Assembly: GCF_043945595.1 (NCBI RefSeq)
Contig: NZ_JBIFNP010000001.1
Coordinates: 5,146,001 to 5,210,000 of the forward strand
Source of the DNA: Paenibacillus_S sp043945595
GTDB taxonomy: Bacteria; Bacillota; Bacilli; Paenibacillales; NBRC-103111
DNA length: 64,000 bases
Direction of reading: 5' to 3'
Shown here: positions 38,667 through 47,589 of the stretch, in pieces
Layout of the letters: every line of letters starts with the position of its first letter
Numbering within the stretch: the stretch's first letter is position 1
The notes under the pieces: generated by a model
Database searches by the model: none
The model's input: only the letters and a program-made list of their open reading frames with translations
Told to the model about the DNA's origin: nothing
Program-made: the position numbers and the translations under genes

Positions 38667-39782
38667 GTGAATCCCCCTTATCAATTAGGTGTCTTAGCCA
38701 TGTATCTGGAAGAAAGAAAGCTTGAAGAGCTTTCTTTCTTCCGCAAGCTGTCCGTTCACGGTAAAAAAATGGGGATCGAAGTGCTTGTCTTTACGCCGGA
38801 TGATATTAACGAATCCAAGCAGAAGATCCAAGCACTGTATTACAATACGTCCTCAGGCAAATGGCAGCGCAAATGGGCGCCGTTTCCTGAATGGGTCTAT
38901 GACCGCTGCCGGTACCACGGAATTGAGAATTACCGTAAAATTACCAAATTCCGTTCCCAGTACAATAAGAAGCTGAAGTATTTGAGCCATCCGCTGACCA
39001 ATAAATGGGCGATGCATCAAATTTTATCCGAGAACGAGGATATCGCCTCCCATCTGCCCGCCACCGTCCGTTACAGCGGCAGCAAAGAGCTGATTCAATT
39101 CTTAAAGAAGCATCACCGCATCTATTTAAAGCCCCGCAGCGGAACGGGGGGCAGAGGCATCATCCGGCTGCAGATCACGAACGGTTCCGGTTATCTGATG
39201 CAGGGCCGGGATCAGAACCGGCATATCATTCCTCCCCAGCGGGTATACGAAATGCAAATCCCGGCGAAGCTCAGCGGCTGGAAGCTGAACGACCGCTACA
39301 TCGTCCAGCAGGGCATCCCGCTTTCGCTGAAGGACGGGCGGGTTCATGATTTCCGTATGCTTGTGCAGAAGAACGGGAAGGGCGAATGGGATATTACCGG
39401 CTGTGCGGGCCGCGTCGGTCCCCGTTATTCCGTCACCTCGAACCTCCATGGCGGAGGCACAGCCGTTCCGATGGAGACGCTGCTGCTTCTCCGGTTTGAA
39501 GACCTAACCAAGGTCGAAGAGATTAAGGAAGAAGCTTATAAGCTCGGGATGAATGTAGCTCAATTCGTTGAGGAAAAATTCGGAGACCAGGTCGAGATGG
39601 GCATCGATCTGGCTGTCGATCCGAAAGGAAAGGTATGGCTATTGGAGGTCAATCCGAAGCCGTCGCGTGAAGTATTTCATAAAATCGGCGAAGCGGAAAC
39701 TTACCGGAAAGCCATTACCCGGCCTCTGGAATATGCCGTATGGCTCATGAAACGGAAAAAGAGCAGGAGAGAAAAGTCCTGA
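38667..39782 (+). CDS. YheC/YheD-family ATP-grasp protein (copy 5)
   Basis: 371 residues; GTG 38667, six bases after copy 4. YheC layout: LGVLAMYLEERKLEELSFFRK, VLVFTPDDINESKQKI, YLKPRSGTGGRGIIRLQ, HDFRMLVQKNGKGEWDITG and MGIDLAVDPKGKVWLLEVNPKPSREVF. Its ATP-grasp core keeps the acidic and asparagine residues (EVN) needed for magnesium. It ends the five-gene rightward run, closed by a terminator at 39821. Confidence 0.88.
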   Translation: MNPPYQLGVLAMYLEERKLEELSFFRKLSVHGKKMGIEVLVFTPDDINESKQKIQALYYNTSSGKWQRKWAPFPEWVYDRCRYHGIENYRKITKFRSQYNKKLKYLSHPLTNKWAMHQILSENEDIASHLPATVRYSGSKELIQFLKKHHRIYLKPRSGTGGRGIIRLQITNGSGYLMQGRDQNRHIIPPQRVYEMQIPAKLSGWKLNDRYIVQQGIPLSLKDGRVHDFRMLVQKNGKGEWDITGCAGRVGPRYSVTSNLHGGGTAVPMETLLLLRFEDLTKVEEIKEEAYKLGMNVAQFVEEKFGDQVEMGIDLAVDPKGKVWLLEVNPKPSREVFHKIGEAETYRKAITRPLEYAVWLMKRKKSRREKS

Positions 39783-39820
39783 CCCCGGCATGCCGGGAAG
39801 GACTTTCCAGCCTGATAAAG

Positions 39821-39866
39821 AAAAAAGGCATACCAAGCGGCTTGTCCGCCTGTATATGCCTTTTTC
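39821..39866. terminator. Bidirectional terminator after the YheC/YheD array
   Basis: AAAAAGGCATA pairs with TATGCCTTTTT, with an inner GCGG/CCGC stem. The A/T tracts allow termination in both directions, and the next gene converges. Confidence 0.88.
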
Positions 39867-39986
39867 TTATGGCCAAAGCTTCCGTTCCACATGGGATGCG
39901 GCCAACCAAGAGGCTTGATCGGCCTGAAAGCCGCCTCTTACCGCAGCATCCTGCTTTGCGGCGCCGGAAGCGAAGCAGGGCTGATC

Positions 39987-40658
39987 TTACGGTTCGATTA
40001 ATGTCAGCAAATCGGAAAATTTCGAGATGACGGCATGCGCGCCTTCCAGCTCGCCTTCCTTGCGGAAGCCGGCATAGTCGCAGCCGATGACGGTCAATCC
40101 GTTCTCAAGGCCCGCTTCCACATCCGAGGGCCGGTCGCCGACCATCCAGGCTGTGTTGACCCCATAAGTCTCCATCAGCCGGCGAACCAGATCCACCTTG
40201 GATCTTGTCTGGAATTCGCCTGCGCTGTATAAGCCTTCGAACTGCGGAGCCAGCTCCTTCTGTTCGATGACCCCTTTAACATAAGCCTCCAGTCCGTTGC
40301 TCGCGACAAACAGCCGGATCCCCTGTCTGCGAAGCTCCGCCAATGTTGCCGCAACCTCTTCATACATTTGGCCTTCGCCCCCGCGCAGCCTGTCGATCTG
40401 GTACTGCAGCAGCAGCTCGTCCGCTCTGCGGTGCACTTGAATATCGGCATCCGGCATCACCCGCTGCCAGATCTGCTCCAGCAGCATCCCGAGACTGCCC
40501 AAAATCAGGCTCTCATCCGGCGTTTCTCCCGTGTAGGTGCCCTCCGCTTTCAGCGTGTCGAACATGGCATGATAAGCAGGAAGCAGCAGCGTTTCCGTCT
40601 GAAACAGCGTGCCGTCCAGATCAAAGATCATAGCCTCCGGCTTTTTAAAAGTAGACAA
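39987..40658 (-). CDS. HAD-IA family hydrolase (phosphoglycolate phosphatase-like)
   Basis: 223 residues with the four HAD motifs: nucleophile IFDLDGTLFQTE, motif II LFVASNG, lysine in TRSKVDLVRR and motif IV WMVGDRPSDVEAG. A helical cap lies between residues ~20 and 90, as in Gph/PpaX-type phosphatases. It starts at TTG 40658 with GGGGAGGG upstream. The substrate is not predictable. Confidence 0.85.
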   Translation of the reverse strand: MSTFKKPEAMIFDLDGTLFQTETLLLPAYHAMFDTLKAEGTYTGETPDESLILGSLGMLLEQIWQRVMPDADIQVHRRADELLLQYQIDRLRGGEGQMYEEVAATLAELRRQGIRLFVASNGLEAYVKGVIEQKELAPQFEGLYSAGEFQTRSKVDLVRRLMETYGVNTAWMVGDRPSDVEAGLENGLTVIGCDYAGFRKEGELEGAHAVISKFSDLLTLIEP

Positions 40659-40739
40659 TACCTTTCCCTCCCCTTAGAACCTGTCAGCTTCTATACAAAC
40701 ACGATTCATATAGAATGTCAAACCCCGGGAAAAGGACGG

Positions 40740-41231
40740 CTACAGCACCGTGCCCATCGGCACGCGGAAGCCGTAAACCAGAGCTACGACGATAAGGATG
40801 GACAATCCGTAAGCCAGCAGAGGGTTTCGCTGATGGAGCAGCAGCATCGGAAACATCATGCAATCAAACAACGTCGACCACAGCCAGCTCCAGCCGTGAT
40901 CGTAAATAATTCTCCCTGTTTCCGAGAGTACCCATTCCACCGCCGAATAAATGATCACCCACCAAACAAGATAAACGATCTGCTTGCCCCACCCCGTCTT
41001 CGGGTACCCGTGAAAGAAAAGCAGTACGGTGGCCGGAAAAATAATGAAGGTGTATATAAGCTCGGTATGCGCAGGATAAATCGGGGTGTCGGGAACAAAA
41101 TACCATACCATATAATCATTCGAAAAAAACAAATGCAGCAGGTTGCCGGCAATCATAAACAAAATCGTGGAGTGACAGACCAAAAAATGCTTCCATGCCC
41201 TCGAGGCAGCCAAAAAGAACATGGATATCAC
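40740..41231 (-). CDS. CBO0543-type integral membrane protein
   Basis: About 163 residues with four to five helices and the pattern WYFVPDTPIYPAHTELIYTF and WVIIYSAVEWVL, as in CBO0543-family proteins of sporeformers. The only standard start is GTG 41231, which has no ribosome binding site; in-frame ATT at 41252 would sit well behind AGAAGG, so a rare ATT start is possible. Function unknown. Confidence 0.65.
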   Translation of the reverse strand: MISMFFLAASRAWKHFLVCHSTILFMIAGNLLHLFFSNDYMVWYFVPDTPIYPAHTELIYTFIIFPATVLLFFHGYPKTGWGKQIVYLVWWVIIYSAVEWVLSETGRIIYDHGWSWLWSTLFDCMMFPMLLLHQRNPLLAYGLSILIVVALVYGFRVPMGTVL

Positions 41232-41409
41232 GGCGATGCTGATATGAATCTAAATCCCTTCTCTCTTTACCCCGTATAGGTTAAGCCTTATCTCTTTTTC
41301 GTTATTATATACATTTTTTGTAAATCCTTGCACAATAAAACCCTTAAAGCACACCTCTTGTAAAGGTCTGCTTCAAGGGTCCTCTCTAGTGTCTCGCTTT
41401 CGCGTTCAA

Positions 41410-41979
41410 TTAAAACACCTTTTTGGCGTCTCTCTCCGTCTTCAATATTTCTACCGCCTCGCGGAACCGCAAGGAGTGCACGATCTCTCTCTCCCTTAAA
41501 AACTTCAAGCCATCCTGCAAATCCACGTCATCCGTCATATCAATTAACCATTGGTAAGTTGCTCTTGCCTTCTCCTCCGCAGCGATATCCTCATACAAAT
41601 CGGCGATCGGGTCACCTTTCGCCTGAATATAGGCTGCCGTCCACGGCACTCCTGACGCATTATTATAAAATAAAGCTTTATCGTGAGCGGCATAATGATC
41701 GCCGAGCCCGGCCGCCTTCAGCTGCTCCACCGTCGCATCCTTCGTCAGCTTATACACCATAGTCGCGATCATTTCCAGGTGGGCGAATTCCTCCGTGCCA
41801 ATATCGGTCAAAAGTCCGATGACTTTATCCGGTATTGTGTAACGCTGATTCAAATAGCGCAGCGCGGCGGCCAGCTCTCCGTCAGCGCCTCCGTACTGCT
41901 CCAGCAAAAACTTTGCCATTTGAGGGTCGCATTTGCTTACGCGAACCGGATACTGCAGCTTTTTCTCATAAATCCACAT
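41410..41979 (-). CDS. cotJC: Spore coat protein CotJC (manganese catalase family)
   Basis: 189 residues, starting MWIYEKKLQYPVRVSKCDPQ. The ferritin-like fold has the di-metal residues in DIGTEEFAHLEMI and IAAEEKARATYQWLIDM. CotJC is an inner-coat/matrix protein of the Mn-catalase group, made in the mother cell under sigma-E. Last gene of the leftward cotJABC operon, 41 bp after cotJB. Confidence 0.95.
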   Translation of the reverse strand: MWIYEKKLQYPVRVSKCDPQMAKFLLEQYGGADGELAAALRYLNQRYTIPDKVIGLLTDIGTEEFAHLEMIATMVYKLTKDATVEQLKAAGLGDHYAAHDKALFYNNASGVPWTAAYIQAKGDPIADLYEDIAAEEKARATYQWLIDMTDDVDLQDGLKFLREREIVHSLRFREAVEILKTERDAKKVF

Positions 41980-42020
41980 GCCTTTGATCTCCCCTCCCTT
42001 GAATGCTGGTTCTTATACAG

Positions 42021-42290
42021 CTATACCTGCCAAGGCCAAGGGGTTTCCACCCACTGCCATGGATGTCGGGAAAAGCTTTGCCCGAAGCTTTTTAGAGGAC
42101 CGAATTCCACCTCGAACTGGTGGGCAAGCTGCATCCGCTGCTGCGCGCAATGATTGTATTGCTGCAGCGCCTGGCTATCCAGCGGATGGGTGTCCAGATA
42201 CAGCGTCAGCTCCACTAACACAAAATCAACTGCCTGCAGCTCATGCAGCATCGTGTAAAAATGCTCAGGCATCGGTTTCTGCTGGGACAA
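42021..42290 (-). CDS. cotJB: Spore coat protein CotJB
   Basis: 89 residues with the CotJB pattern HELQAVDFVLVELTLYLDTHPLDSQAL and FGPLKSFGQSF near the C terminus, ending in a Trp/Pro-rich tail. The start is TTG 42290 behind AAAGGAG, inside the 3' end of cotJA (26-bp overlap), which implies translational coupling. Confidence 0.92.
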   Translation of the reverse strand: MSQQKPMPEHFYTMLHELQAVDFVLVELTLYLDTHPLDSQALQQYNHCAQQRMQLAHQFEVEFGPLKSFGQSFSRHPWQWVETPWPWQV

Positions 42291-42516
42291 TGCGGTTCAC
42301 TCCTTTCTGTCGCTTAGCAGTTCGGCTGATAGGGACTGTACAGGGCCGGCCATAAGGCCCTAATCTCAACGCTTCATGCGGGGAGAATTGGGGCAGATTC
42401 ATCGGCTGGAACGGAATAAACAGATTAGGCGGTGTATAGTAGAACTTTTCGCAGATCGGCGGACATGGGTCGTGCGGACTGACATAAGGAAACCATACTC
42501 TAACTTGATTCACCAT
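42265..42516 (-). CDS. cotJA: Spore coat-associated protein CotJA
   Basis: 83 residues, Pro-rich, with VWFPYVSPHDPCPPICEKFYYTPPNLFIPFQP, here split by the family's conserved PP/CP pairs (PPICEKFYYTPPNLF). ATG 42516 follows AGAAAGAAGG. First gene of cotJABC. Upstream on the minus strand, GCATAAT and TATACATA weakly resemble sigma-E elements, but with a spacer longer than usual, so I do not list a promoter. Confidence 0.9.
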   Translation of the reverse strand: MVNQVRVWFPYVSPHDPCPPICEKFYYTPPNLFIPFQPMNLPQFSPHEALRLGPYGRPCTVPISRTAKRQKGVNRIVPAETDA

Positions 42517-42617
42517 GGATGCCTTCTTTCCTAAGGAATGTGTTGCCGTTCACCCTATGTATATCAGGCTCCTCTCGTCCATTATGCTTAGGAATCGCGG
42601 GGATCGCCAAGAAAATA

Positions 42618-42665
42618 CAACAAAAAGACGGCTCCCGCGAACGATCGCAATGGGAAGCCGTCTGT
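42618..42665 (-). terminator. Terminator of ytvI
   Basis: On the minus strand AGACGGCTTCCC pairs with GGGAGCCGTCT and is followed by TTTTTG, a few bases beyond the stop codon. Confidence 0.85.
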
Positions 42666-42668
42666 CTT

Positions 42669-43715
42669 TTAATCGAGCTTAATATTGATCTTAAGCATAC
42701 CTACGCGCCGCAGCGCCTGATAAATGATAATGAGTACCGGGCCGAAAATCAAACCGATCACGCCGATCAGCTTAAATCCGATATACATGCTGACCAGAGC
42801 GGCCAGCGCATTGATTCCGACCGCATCCCCGATAATTTTGGGCTCGATCAGCTTGCGGAATATCATAATAAACAGGAGTAAAACCAAAAGTCCGATGCCC
42901 AAGTGCATATTTCCGGCCAGCATACTGTAGATCGCCCACGGGACCAGCACCGCGCTGGTGCCCAGAATCGGCAATATATCAACAATGACGATCAAAAGCG
43001 CGATGGCCAGCGGATAATCGACGCGGAGAAACAGCAGGCCGATTAAAGTTACAATATAGGTGAGCAGACTGATCAGGAACTGGGCGAACAGGAAGCCGAG
43101 AACTGCACGGCGCAGATCATTCAGCACGCTGATGACTTTAGACTGCGACTTGATCTCGAACAATTGCAGGAACGACCGGAGCAAATTCGGCAGACTGATC
43201 GAGATTAAATAGAGGCCGATAATGAAAACGACGAAGAAGATCAATAAGTTCGGTATAGTTTTGGCCACATTCAGGAAATAAGAGGAAATGGCCGTCAAGA
43301 TGCCTTTCAAATTCTCGGTTACCGTGTTAATTCCAGTCTCCACGACCCCTTGAAGCTGTTCTGCTATCCCTTGGGGAAGAGTGCTGTAAAACAGTCGTGT
43401 CTTTTCTGTCGTATCATCGAAAAAGAGCTTTGCATCGTTTAAATAATCCGGAGCGTTCTTCCAAAATTGAATCGTCTCCGATACCATCTTGAAGCCAACG
43501 AGTGAAAAAAATCCCAGTAACGCCCCTGTGAACAAGGTGCAAATGACCAAAGCGGCGAGCAAACGGTTCATTCTCCCGTACTTTACAAGCCATTGCACCA
43601 GCGGCTCCAGGAAAATCGCTATCAGCATTGCCAGCAGAAACGGAAACCCGATAGTAAACAGTCCGTACAACAGCAGGACGCCGATAGCGCAGAAAAGAAT
43701 GATTCTTAACGACAT
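42669..43715 (-). CDS. ytvI: Sporulation integral membrane protein YtvI / AI-2E family transporter
   Basis: 348 residues with about eight helices in the PF01594 arrangement: an N-terminal helix pair, an extended loop (about residues 70-150), and the C-terminal repeat region with DILPILGTSAVLVPWAIY and EPKIIGDAVGINALAALVSMYIG. The AI-2E family holds uncharacterised permeases; YtvI is the sporulation member. The terminator at 42618-42665 separates it from cotJ downstream. Confidence 0.85.
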   Translation of the reverse strand: MSLRIILFCAIGVLLLYGLFTIGFPFLLAMLIAIFLEPLVQWLVKYGRMNRLLAALVICTLFTGALLGFFSLVGFKMVSETIQFWKNAPDYLNDAKLFFDDTTEKTRLFYSTLPQGIAEQLQGVVETGINTVTENLKGILTAISSYFLNVAKTIPNLLIFFVVFIIGLYLISISLPNLLRSFLQLFEIKSQSKVISVLNDLRRAVLGFLFAQFLISLLTYIVTLIGLLFLRVDYPLAIALLIVIVDILPILGTSAVLVPWAIYSMLAGNMHLGIGLLVLLLFIMIFRKLIEPKIIGDAVGINALAALVSMYIGFKLIGVIGLIFGPVLIIIYQALRRVGMLKINIKLD

Positions 43716-43734
43716 GTTCCGGCAGCTCTCCCTC

Positions 43735-45114
43735 TTACTTCATCTCTTGCTCCTGTTCCTTCCCCTCCGTTTGTCCGACCATCGGCGCAACCGGCTCCTT
43801 GCGTGTAATCAATACTCTCATAATCCGCAGCTTGCGCGCTTCCAGAATTTCAAAAACAAAGCTGCCGTATTCGAGCCTTTTCCCTTTGGTGACGGATCCT
43901 TCCAGCTTGGTAAACAGCCAGCCGCCGATGGAGTCCACCTCGTCGTCCTCGATGCCAAGCGACAGCAGGTCATCCAAATCCTCCAGCAGCACTCTGCCGT
44001 CTACGGAGTAGGAGTCTCCTTTCTTCTCTACGCTCGGGCGCTCGTTCTCATCGAACTCGTCGTGAATTTCTCCGACGATTTCCTCCAATATATCTTCGGT
44101 CGTCAGCATCCCTGCAGTGCCTCCGTACTCGTCAACCACAATGACCAGCTGCGAAGCCTTACGCTGCATCAGCTTCAGCACATGGCTGATTTCCATCGAT
44201 TCCGGCACCATCAGCACAGGACGGACAAACGATCTCAGATCGTGCTCCTCATCCGGATCTGCCGTCAGCAGGTCCGTTATATGCACAAACCCGATAATAT
44301 TGTCCTTATCTTCGTGCGCAACCGGATAGCGCGTATGCTTCGATTTGTAAACCACCTTCAGGTTTTCGGCAAAGGAATGCTCGGTGAAAAGACAGTCCAT
44401 ATCCGTCCGCGGCAGCATGATCTCCCGGGCTACCCGGTCCGAAAATTCGAATATGTTATCGAACAACGCCATCTCGTCCTTATCGATATGGCCGCTGCGT
44501 GCACTCTGATCCATCAGAATGCGGATTTCTTCCTCGGTATGCGCCGCCTCATGCTCTGTGGCAGGCTCGACGCCGACCAGCCGAAGCAGACGGTTCGCAG
44601 TACCGTTCAAGAGCGCAATGACGGGAAAAAATACCTTATAAAATACTAGCAGAGGCCCGGAGAGCCAGAGCGAGGTGCCTTCCGATTTTTGAATCGCCAG
44701 CGATTTAGGCGCCAACTCCCCCAAGACGATATGCATGAACGTAATGATCACAAAGCCAATGAAGACCGACAGCGCGGAGCTGTACCATGCGTTCGTCAGA
44801 TGAAGCTTTGCAAACAGCGGGTCGATAATTAAATGGGAGATAGCCGGTTCTCCCACCCAACCCAAGCCAAGCGAAGCCAGTGTAATTCCGAGCTGTGTGG
44901 CGGACAAGTAAGCATCCAGCTTCTTGGTTACGGCCAGCGCGTATTTTGCTCTTCCGACGCCCTCGTTGTTTAACTGCTGCAAACGGGACTGCCGGACTTT
45001 GACCAGGGCAAACTCGGCTGCCACAAAAAAACCGTTCAAGAATACCAGAAGCACAACCATAAACAAGTTCAGTGATATAAGTCCCCAATCAAAGCTCGTA
45101 CTGTGTGGTTCCAA
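43735..45114 (-). CDS. Hemolysin-family protein with CNNM, CBS and CorC domains
   Basis: 459 residues. It has an N-terminal DUF21/CNNM membrane domain (four helices, NGFFVAAEFALVKVRQSR, ATQLGITLASLGLGWVGEP, HIVLGELAPKSLAI), a CBS pair at ~205-330 and a CorC/HlyC C-terminal domain. Related proteins handle Mg2+ or Co2+ efflux. I choose TTG 45114 because AAGGAG is ten bases upstream, whereas TTG 45123 would be too close to it. Confidence 0.88.
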   Translation of the reverse strand: MEPHSTSFDWGLISLNLFMVVLLVFLNGFFVAAEFALVKVRQSRLQQLNNEGVGRAKYALAVTKKLDAYLSATQLGITLASLGLGWVGEPAISHLIIDPLFAKLHLTNAWYSSALSVFIGFVIITFMHIVLGELAPKSLAIQKSEGTSLWLSGPLLVFYKVFFPVIALLNGTANRLLRLVGVEPATEHEAAHTEEEIRILMDQSARSGHIDKDEMALFDNIFEFSDRVAREIMLPRTDMDCLFTEHSFAENLKVVYKSKHTRYPVAHEDKDNIIGFVHITDLLTADPDEEHDLRSFVRPVLMVPESMEISHVLKLMQRKASQLVIVVDEYGGTAGMLTTEDILEEIVGEIHDEFDENERPSVEKKGDSYSVDGRVLLEDLDDLLSLGIEDDEVDSIGGWLFTKLEGSVTKGKRLEYGSFVFEILEARKLRIMRVLITRKEPVAPMVGQTEGKEQEQEMK

Positions 45115-45164
45115 TGACCTCAAACTCCTTTTCTATTTAAAAATCTCCAGGATGTAAGCCGAAA

Positions 45165-46289
45165 TCAGACTACCGCTTTCCTCGCGGTAAAATCGACTTC
45201 TTTGTAATACGTATCAGCGACCAAAAGGTTTGGTCCGCAGCAATTTGCCGCCGGACAATGACAGTTGACGGAGGCATTCAGCGGGTGGGCTCCCCACCGT
45301 GCGAACACTTGCTCCAGGGAATCGTTGTGAATGCTGCCGAGAGCGGGAACATCGGAAAAGTCCGTTACATAGACGTCGCCGGTAAACAGATTCACGTTCA
45401 GCCGGTTGCGGCCGTCCGGGTCGTTGCGAACCGTAACGTTCGGCTCCTCGCGCAATCTCCGGATCAGGCGGCGGTCTTCCTCATGAGGACTGCATGCATA
45501 ATAAGGAAGCGTTCCGAACAGCATCCAGATCTCGCGGCTGCGCTCATCCAGAAGCTTGTGAATCGAAGTGCGGAATTGCTCCAGTGAGAGCACCGGCAGG
45601 TTCGATGCGAACGAGCTCGGATACATCGGGTGCACCTCATGGCGGACACAGCCCATTTCTACAATTAGTCTATGGATTTCGGCCAGCTTTTCATGCGTTC
45701 GGTAATTAATCATCGACTCGGCCGAGATGAACATCCCGCCGCGGCTTAAGGCCATCGTATTGTCAATCATGCGCTCATACAGCTTGGCCGCCGTATCCAG
45801 CTTCACATTCCTTCCTGCACGGGCAAAGCCGACCTGATGGAAATCATCGGCCTTCAAATAATTGAAGGAAATATGCATGACATCCAAATAGGGAGCCAGC
45901 ATTTCATACCGGCCGATATCCAGCGTCAAATTCGAATTGATCTGCGAGCGGACGCCGCGCGATCTTGCATATTTTAAGAGGGGAACGATATAATCCCTCA
46001 CCGTTGCTTCATGGTAGCTGGGCTCTCCGCCCGTAATGCTGATCGTCTCCAGGTGCTCGACTTCGTCCAGCTTGCGCAGCACGGTGTCCAGCGGAATGCG
46101 CGGACCTTCCGTCATCGTCAGCGTCTCACCAACCGCGCAGTGCTCACAGCGCATATTGCACAAGTTCGTAACCGTGAACTCGACGCTGGTCAGCATGTGC
46201 CTGCCATGCCTTTGCAGCGAACGGATCGGGTCCCACGGATCGTTGTGCGGGGTAATGGGAAGTAATACGGGACTCAGCTTATCTATCAT
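45165..46289 (-). CDS. yfkAB: Radical SAM/CxCxxxxC protein YfkAB
   Basis: 374 residues. Radical SAM cluster motif CNMRCEHC (CX3CX2C) in FTVTNLCNMRCEHCAVGETL, then SITGGEPSYHE; the C-terminal CHCPAANCC matches the CxCxxxxC auxiliary motif of the YfkAB family (split YfkA and YfkB genes in Bacillus, fused here). ATG 46289 has AGGTG about 11 bases upstream; GTG 46301 lacks a site. The reaction is unknown. A palindrome-rich leader lies upstream. Confidence 0.88.
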   Translation of the reverse strand: MIDKLSPVLLPITPHNDPWDPIRSLQRHGRHMLTSVEFTVTNLCNMRCEHCAVGETLTMTEGPRIPLDTVLRKLDEVEHLETISITGGEPSYHEATVRDYIVPLLKYARSRGVRSQINSNLTLDIGRYEMLAPYLDVMHISFNYLKADDFHQVGFARAGRNVKLDTAAKLYERMIDNTMALSRGGMFISAESMINYRTHEKLAEIHRLIVEMGCVRHEVHPMYPSSFASNLPVLSLEQFRTSIHKLLDERSREIWMLFGTLPYYACSPHEEDRRLIRRLREEPNVTVRNDPDGRNRLNVNLFTGDVYVTDFSDVPALGSIHNDSLEQVFARWGAHPLNASVNCHCPAANCCGPNLLVADTYYKEVDFTARKAVV

Positions 46290-46384
46290 GTTGAGATTCA
46301 CACCTGACTCTATAAATTATTTTTACCACCTATTGTATCGTATGACGCATCAAAATGAAACTAAACCACCGATAAGGGTTTTAT

Positions 46385-46480
46385 GCAAATTCAAATAACC
46401 CCACAAAGTGGGGCTTATGCTTCGAAGCGGACTCAGGTGCTTTACGGGGCCCCCGAAAACATATAAATTCTATCATGTGA
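46385..46480 (-). other. Palindrome-rich leader upstream of yfkAB
   Basis: Read leftward: GGGGGCCCC (about 46447-46455), the perfect 10-bp palindrome GCTTCGAAGC (about 46420-46429), and the hairpin CCCCAC-TTT-GTGGGG (about 46398-46412) followed by TTATTTG. Alternative pairing of GGGGC with GCCCC is possible, so a terminator/antiterminator switch can be drawn. No known riboswitch class recognised. Confidence 0.45.
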
Positions 46481-46481
46481 C

Positions 46482-46506
46482 AAAAAGCCCGGGAGTTCCG
46501 GGCTTA
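46482..46506 (-). terminator. Terminator of the HD-GYP gene
   Basis: On the minus strand AAGCCCGG, loop, CCGGGCTT then TTTTG; the stem overlaps the stop codon of the gene at 46504. Confidence 0.8.
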
Positions 46507-47589
46507 ATTGGCTCGCATATTCATCTGGCCGTCATCTGACGATTCATTCACATCGACGATCATGAGGGAAAGCTTCTGGGACAAATCCACCTCGACCGGC
46601 GCTTTCAGCTCCTCGCCCTGTTCGTTATATAAGAGACGAACGATCGGCCTCTGCGGGAACAGATGGTTCAAGCCGACAACCGTACCGGCTTCGCCCGTAT
46701 TTAAGGTGACGGAGACGCCGAGCGGATAGATCGCCACTTTATCCCGGAACAGCTCGATCTTCTCTTTCTCATACAGCGTTTCCGTACCGGTATACAGAAC
46801 CTCCATCGCCTGGTGGGGCAGCATCGCCTTCCGGTAAACCCTATGGGTGGTCATCGCATCGTAGGAGTCGACCAGCCCGATCCACCGGGCATAATCGTGA
46901 ATGTCTTTGCCGTTCAGCCCCCGGGGATAACCGCTGCCGTCCATTCTCTCATGATGCTGGAAAGCACAGTGAGCGACAATGAGCGAGATGTTCGCTTCAT
47001 CCTTCAGCAGCTGAAAGCCGTATTCCGTATGCTTTTTCATCAATGTGAATTCCTCTTGAGTCAAGGCGCCTTTTTTCCGCAGCAGCTCAATTGGAATTTG
47101 CGTTTTACCTATATCGTGAAGCATCGCTCCGAGACTGATCGTAGCCAGCTCTTCCCGGCTGTAGCCGTGAGCCATGCCGAGCATCGTCGTATAGATGCAG
47201 ACATTCAAGGAATGCTGAAACAGATAGTCATCCATGACGCTAATGTTCGTCAGCATGATCATTGCATCCTTATGGGCACTGAGATCGTCAATGATCAGAT
47301 CGATCAGCTTTCTGAAGTTTTGCCCCAGCTGGGCGTAAATATTGGCCTGGCGCTTCAAGGAATGATCCATCAGCTTGCGAAACGAAGTCCGGATCTCCGA
47401 GATCGCCTTTAATCTTGTTCCGTCACTGATCATATCCGGAATGGTCACGTCCTGGGTGCGCGGGTCATCTATGTATACAAAATCAATACCGCGTTTGGCA
47501 AGCCGTTGAATCAGCAGTTGCGTTAATTCGACACGTTCTCCGAGAAGGGTAAGCCCCTGTTCGTCATATATTTTTTTCCCAAGCCTCAT
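46504..47589 (-). CDS. HD-GYP domain phosphodiesterase-like protein (first copy)
   Basis: 361 residues from ATG 47589. Motifs are HSLNVCIYTTMLG, LGAMLHDIGKTQIP (HD), HCAFQHHERMDGSGYPRGL (HHExxDGxGYP, the GYP signature) and DSYDAMTTHRVYRK. Such proteins often hydrolyse cyclic di-GMP. ATG 47589 begins mid-motif (relatives start 10-15 residues earlier with '...VRPGMRLGKKIY'). A frame from ATG 47626 (MRLLPLS) would join if one base were added near 47605, so a small frameshift at the N terminus is suspected. Confidence 0.85.
   Translation of the reverse strand: MRLGKKIYDEQGLTLLGERVELTQLLIQRLAKRGIDFVYIDDPRTQDVTIPDMISDGTRLKAISEIRTSFRKLMDHSLKRQANIYAQLGQNFRKLIDLIIDDLSAHKDAMIMLTNISVMDDYLFQHSLNVCIYTTMLGMAHGYSREELATISLGAMLHDIGKTQIPIELLRKKGALTQEEFTLMKKHTEYGFQLLKDEANISLIVAHCAFQHHERMDGSGYPRGLNGKDIHDYARWIGLVDSYDAMTTHRVYRKAMLPHQAMEVLYTGTETLYEKEKIELFRDKVAIYPLGVSVTLNTGEAGTVVGLNHLFPQRPIVRLLYNEQGEELKAPVEVDLSQKLSLMIVDVNESSDDGQMNMRAN

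Noticed and set aside
42517..42640. Sigma-E promoter of cotJ
   Set aside because: The -35 and -10 like elements are 17 bp apart, longer than usual for sigma-E; not strong enough to list.
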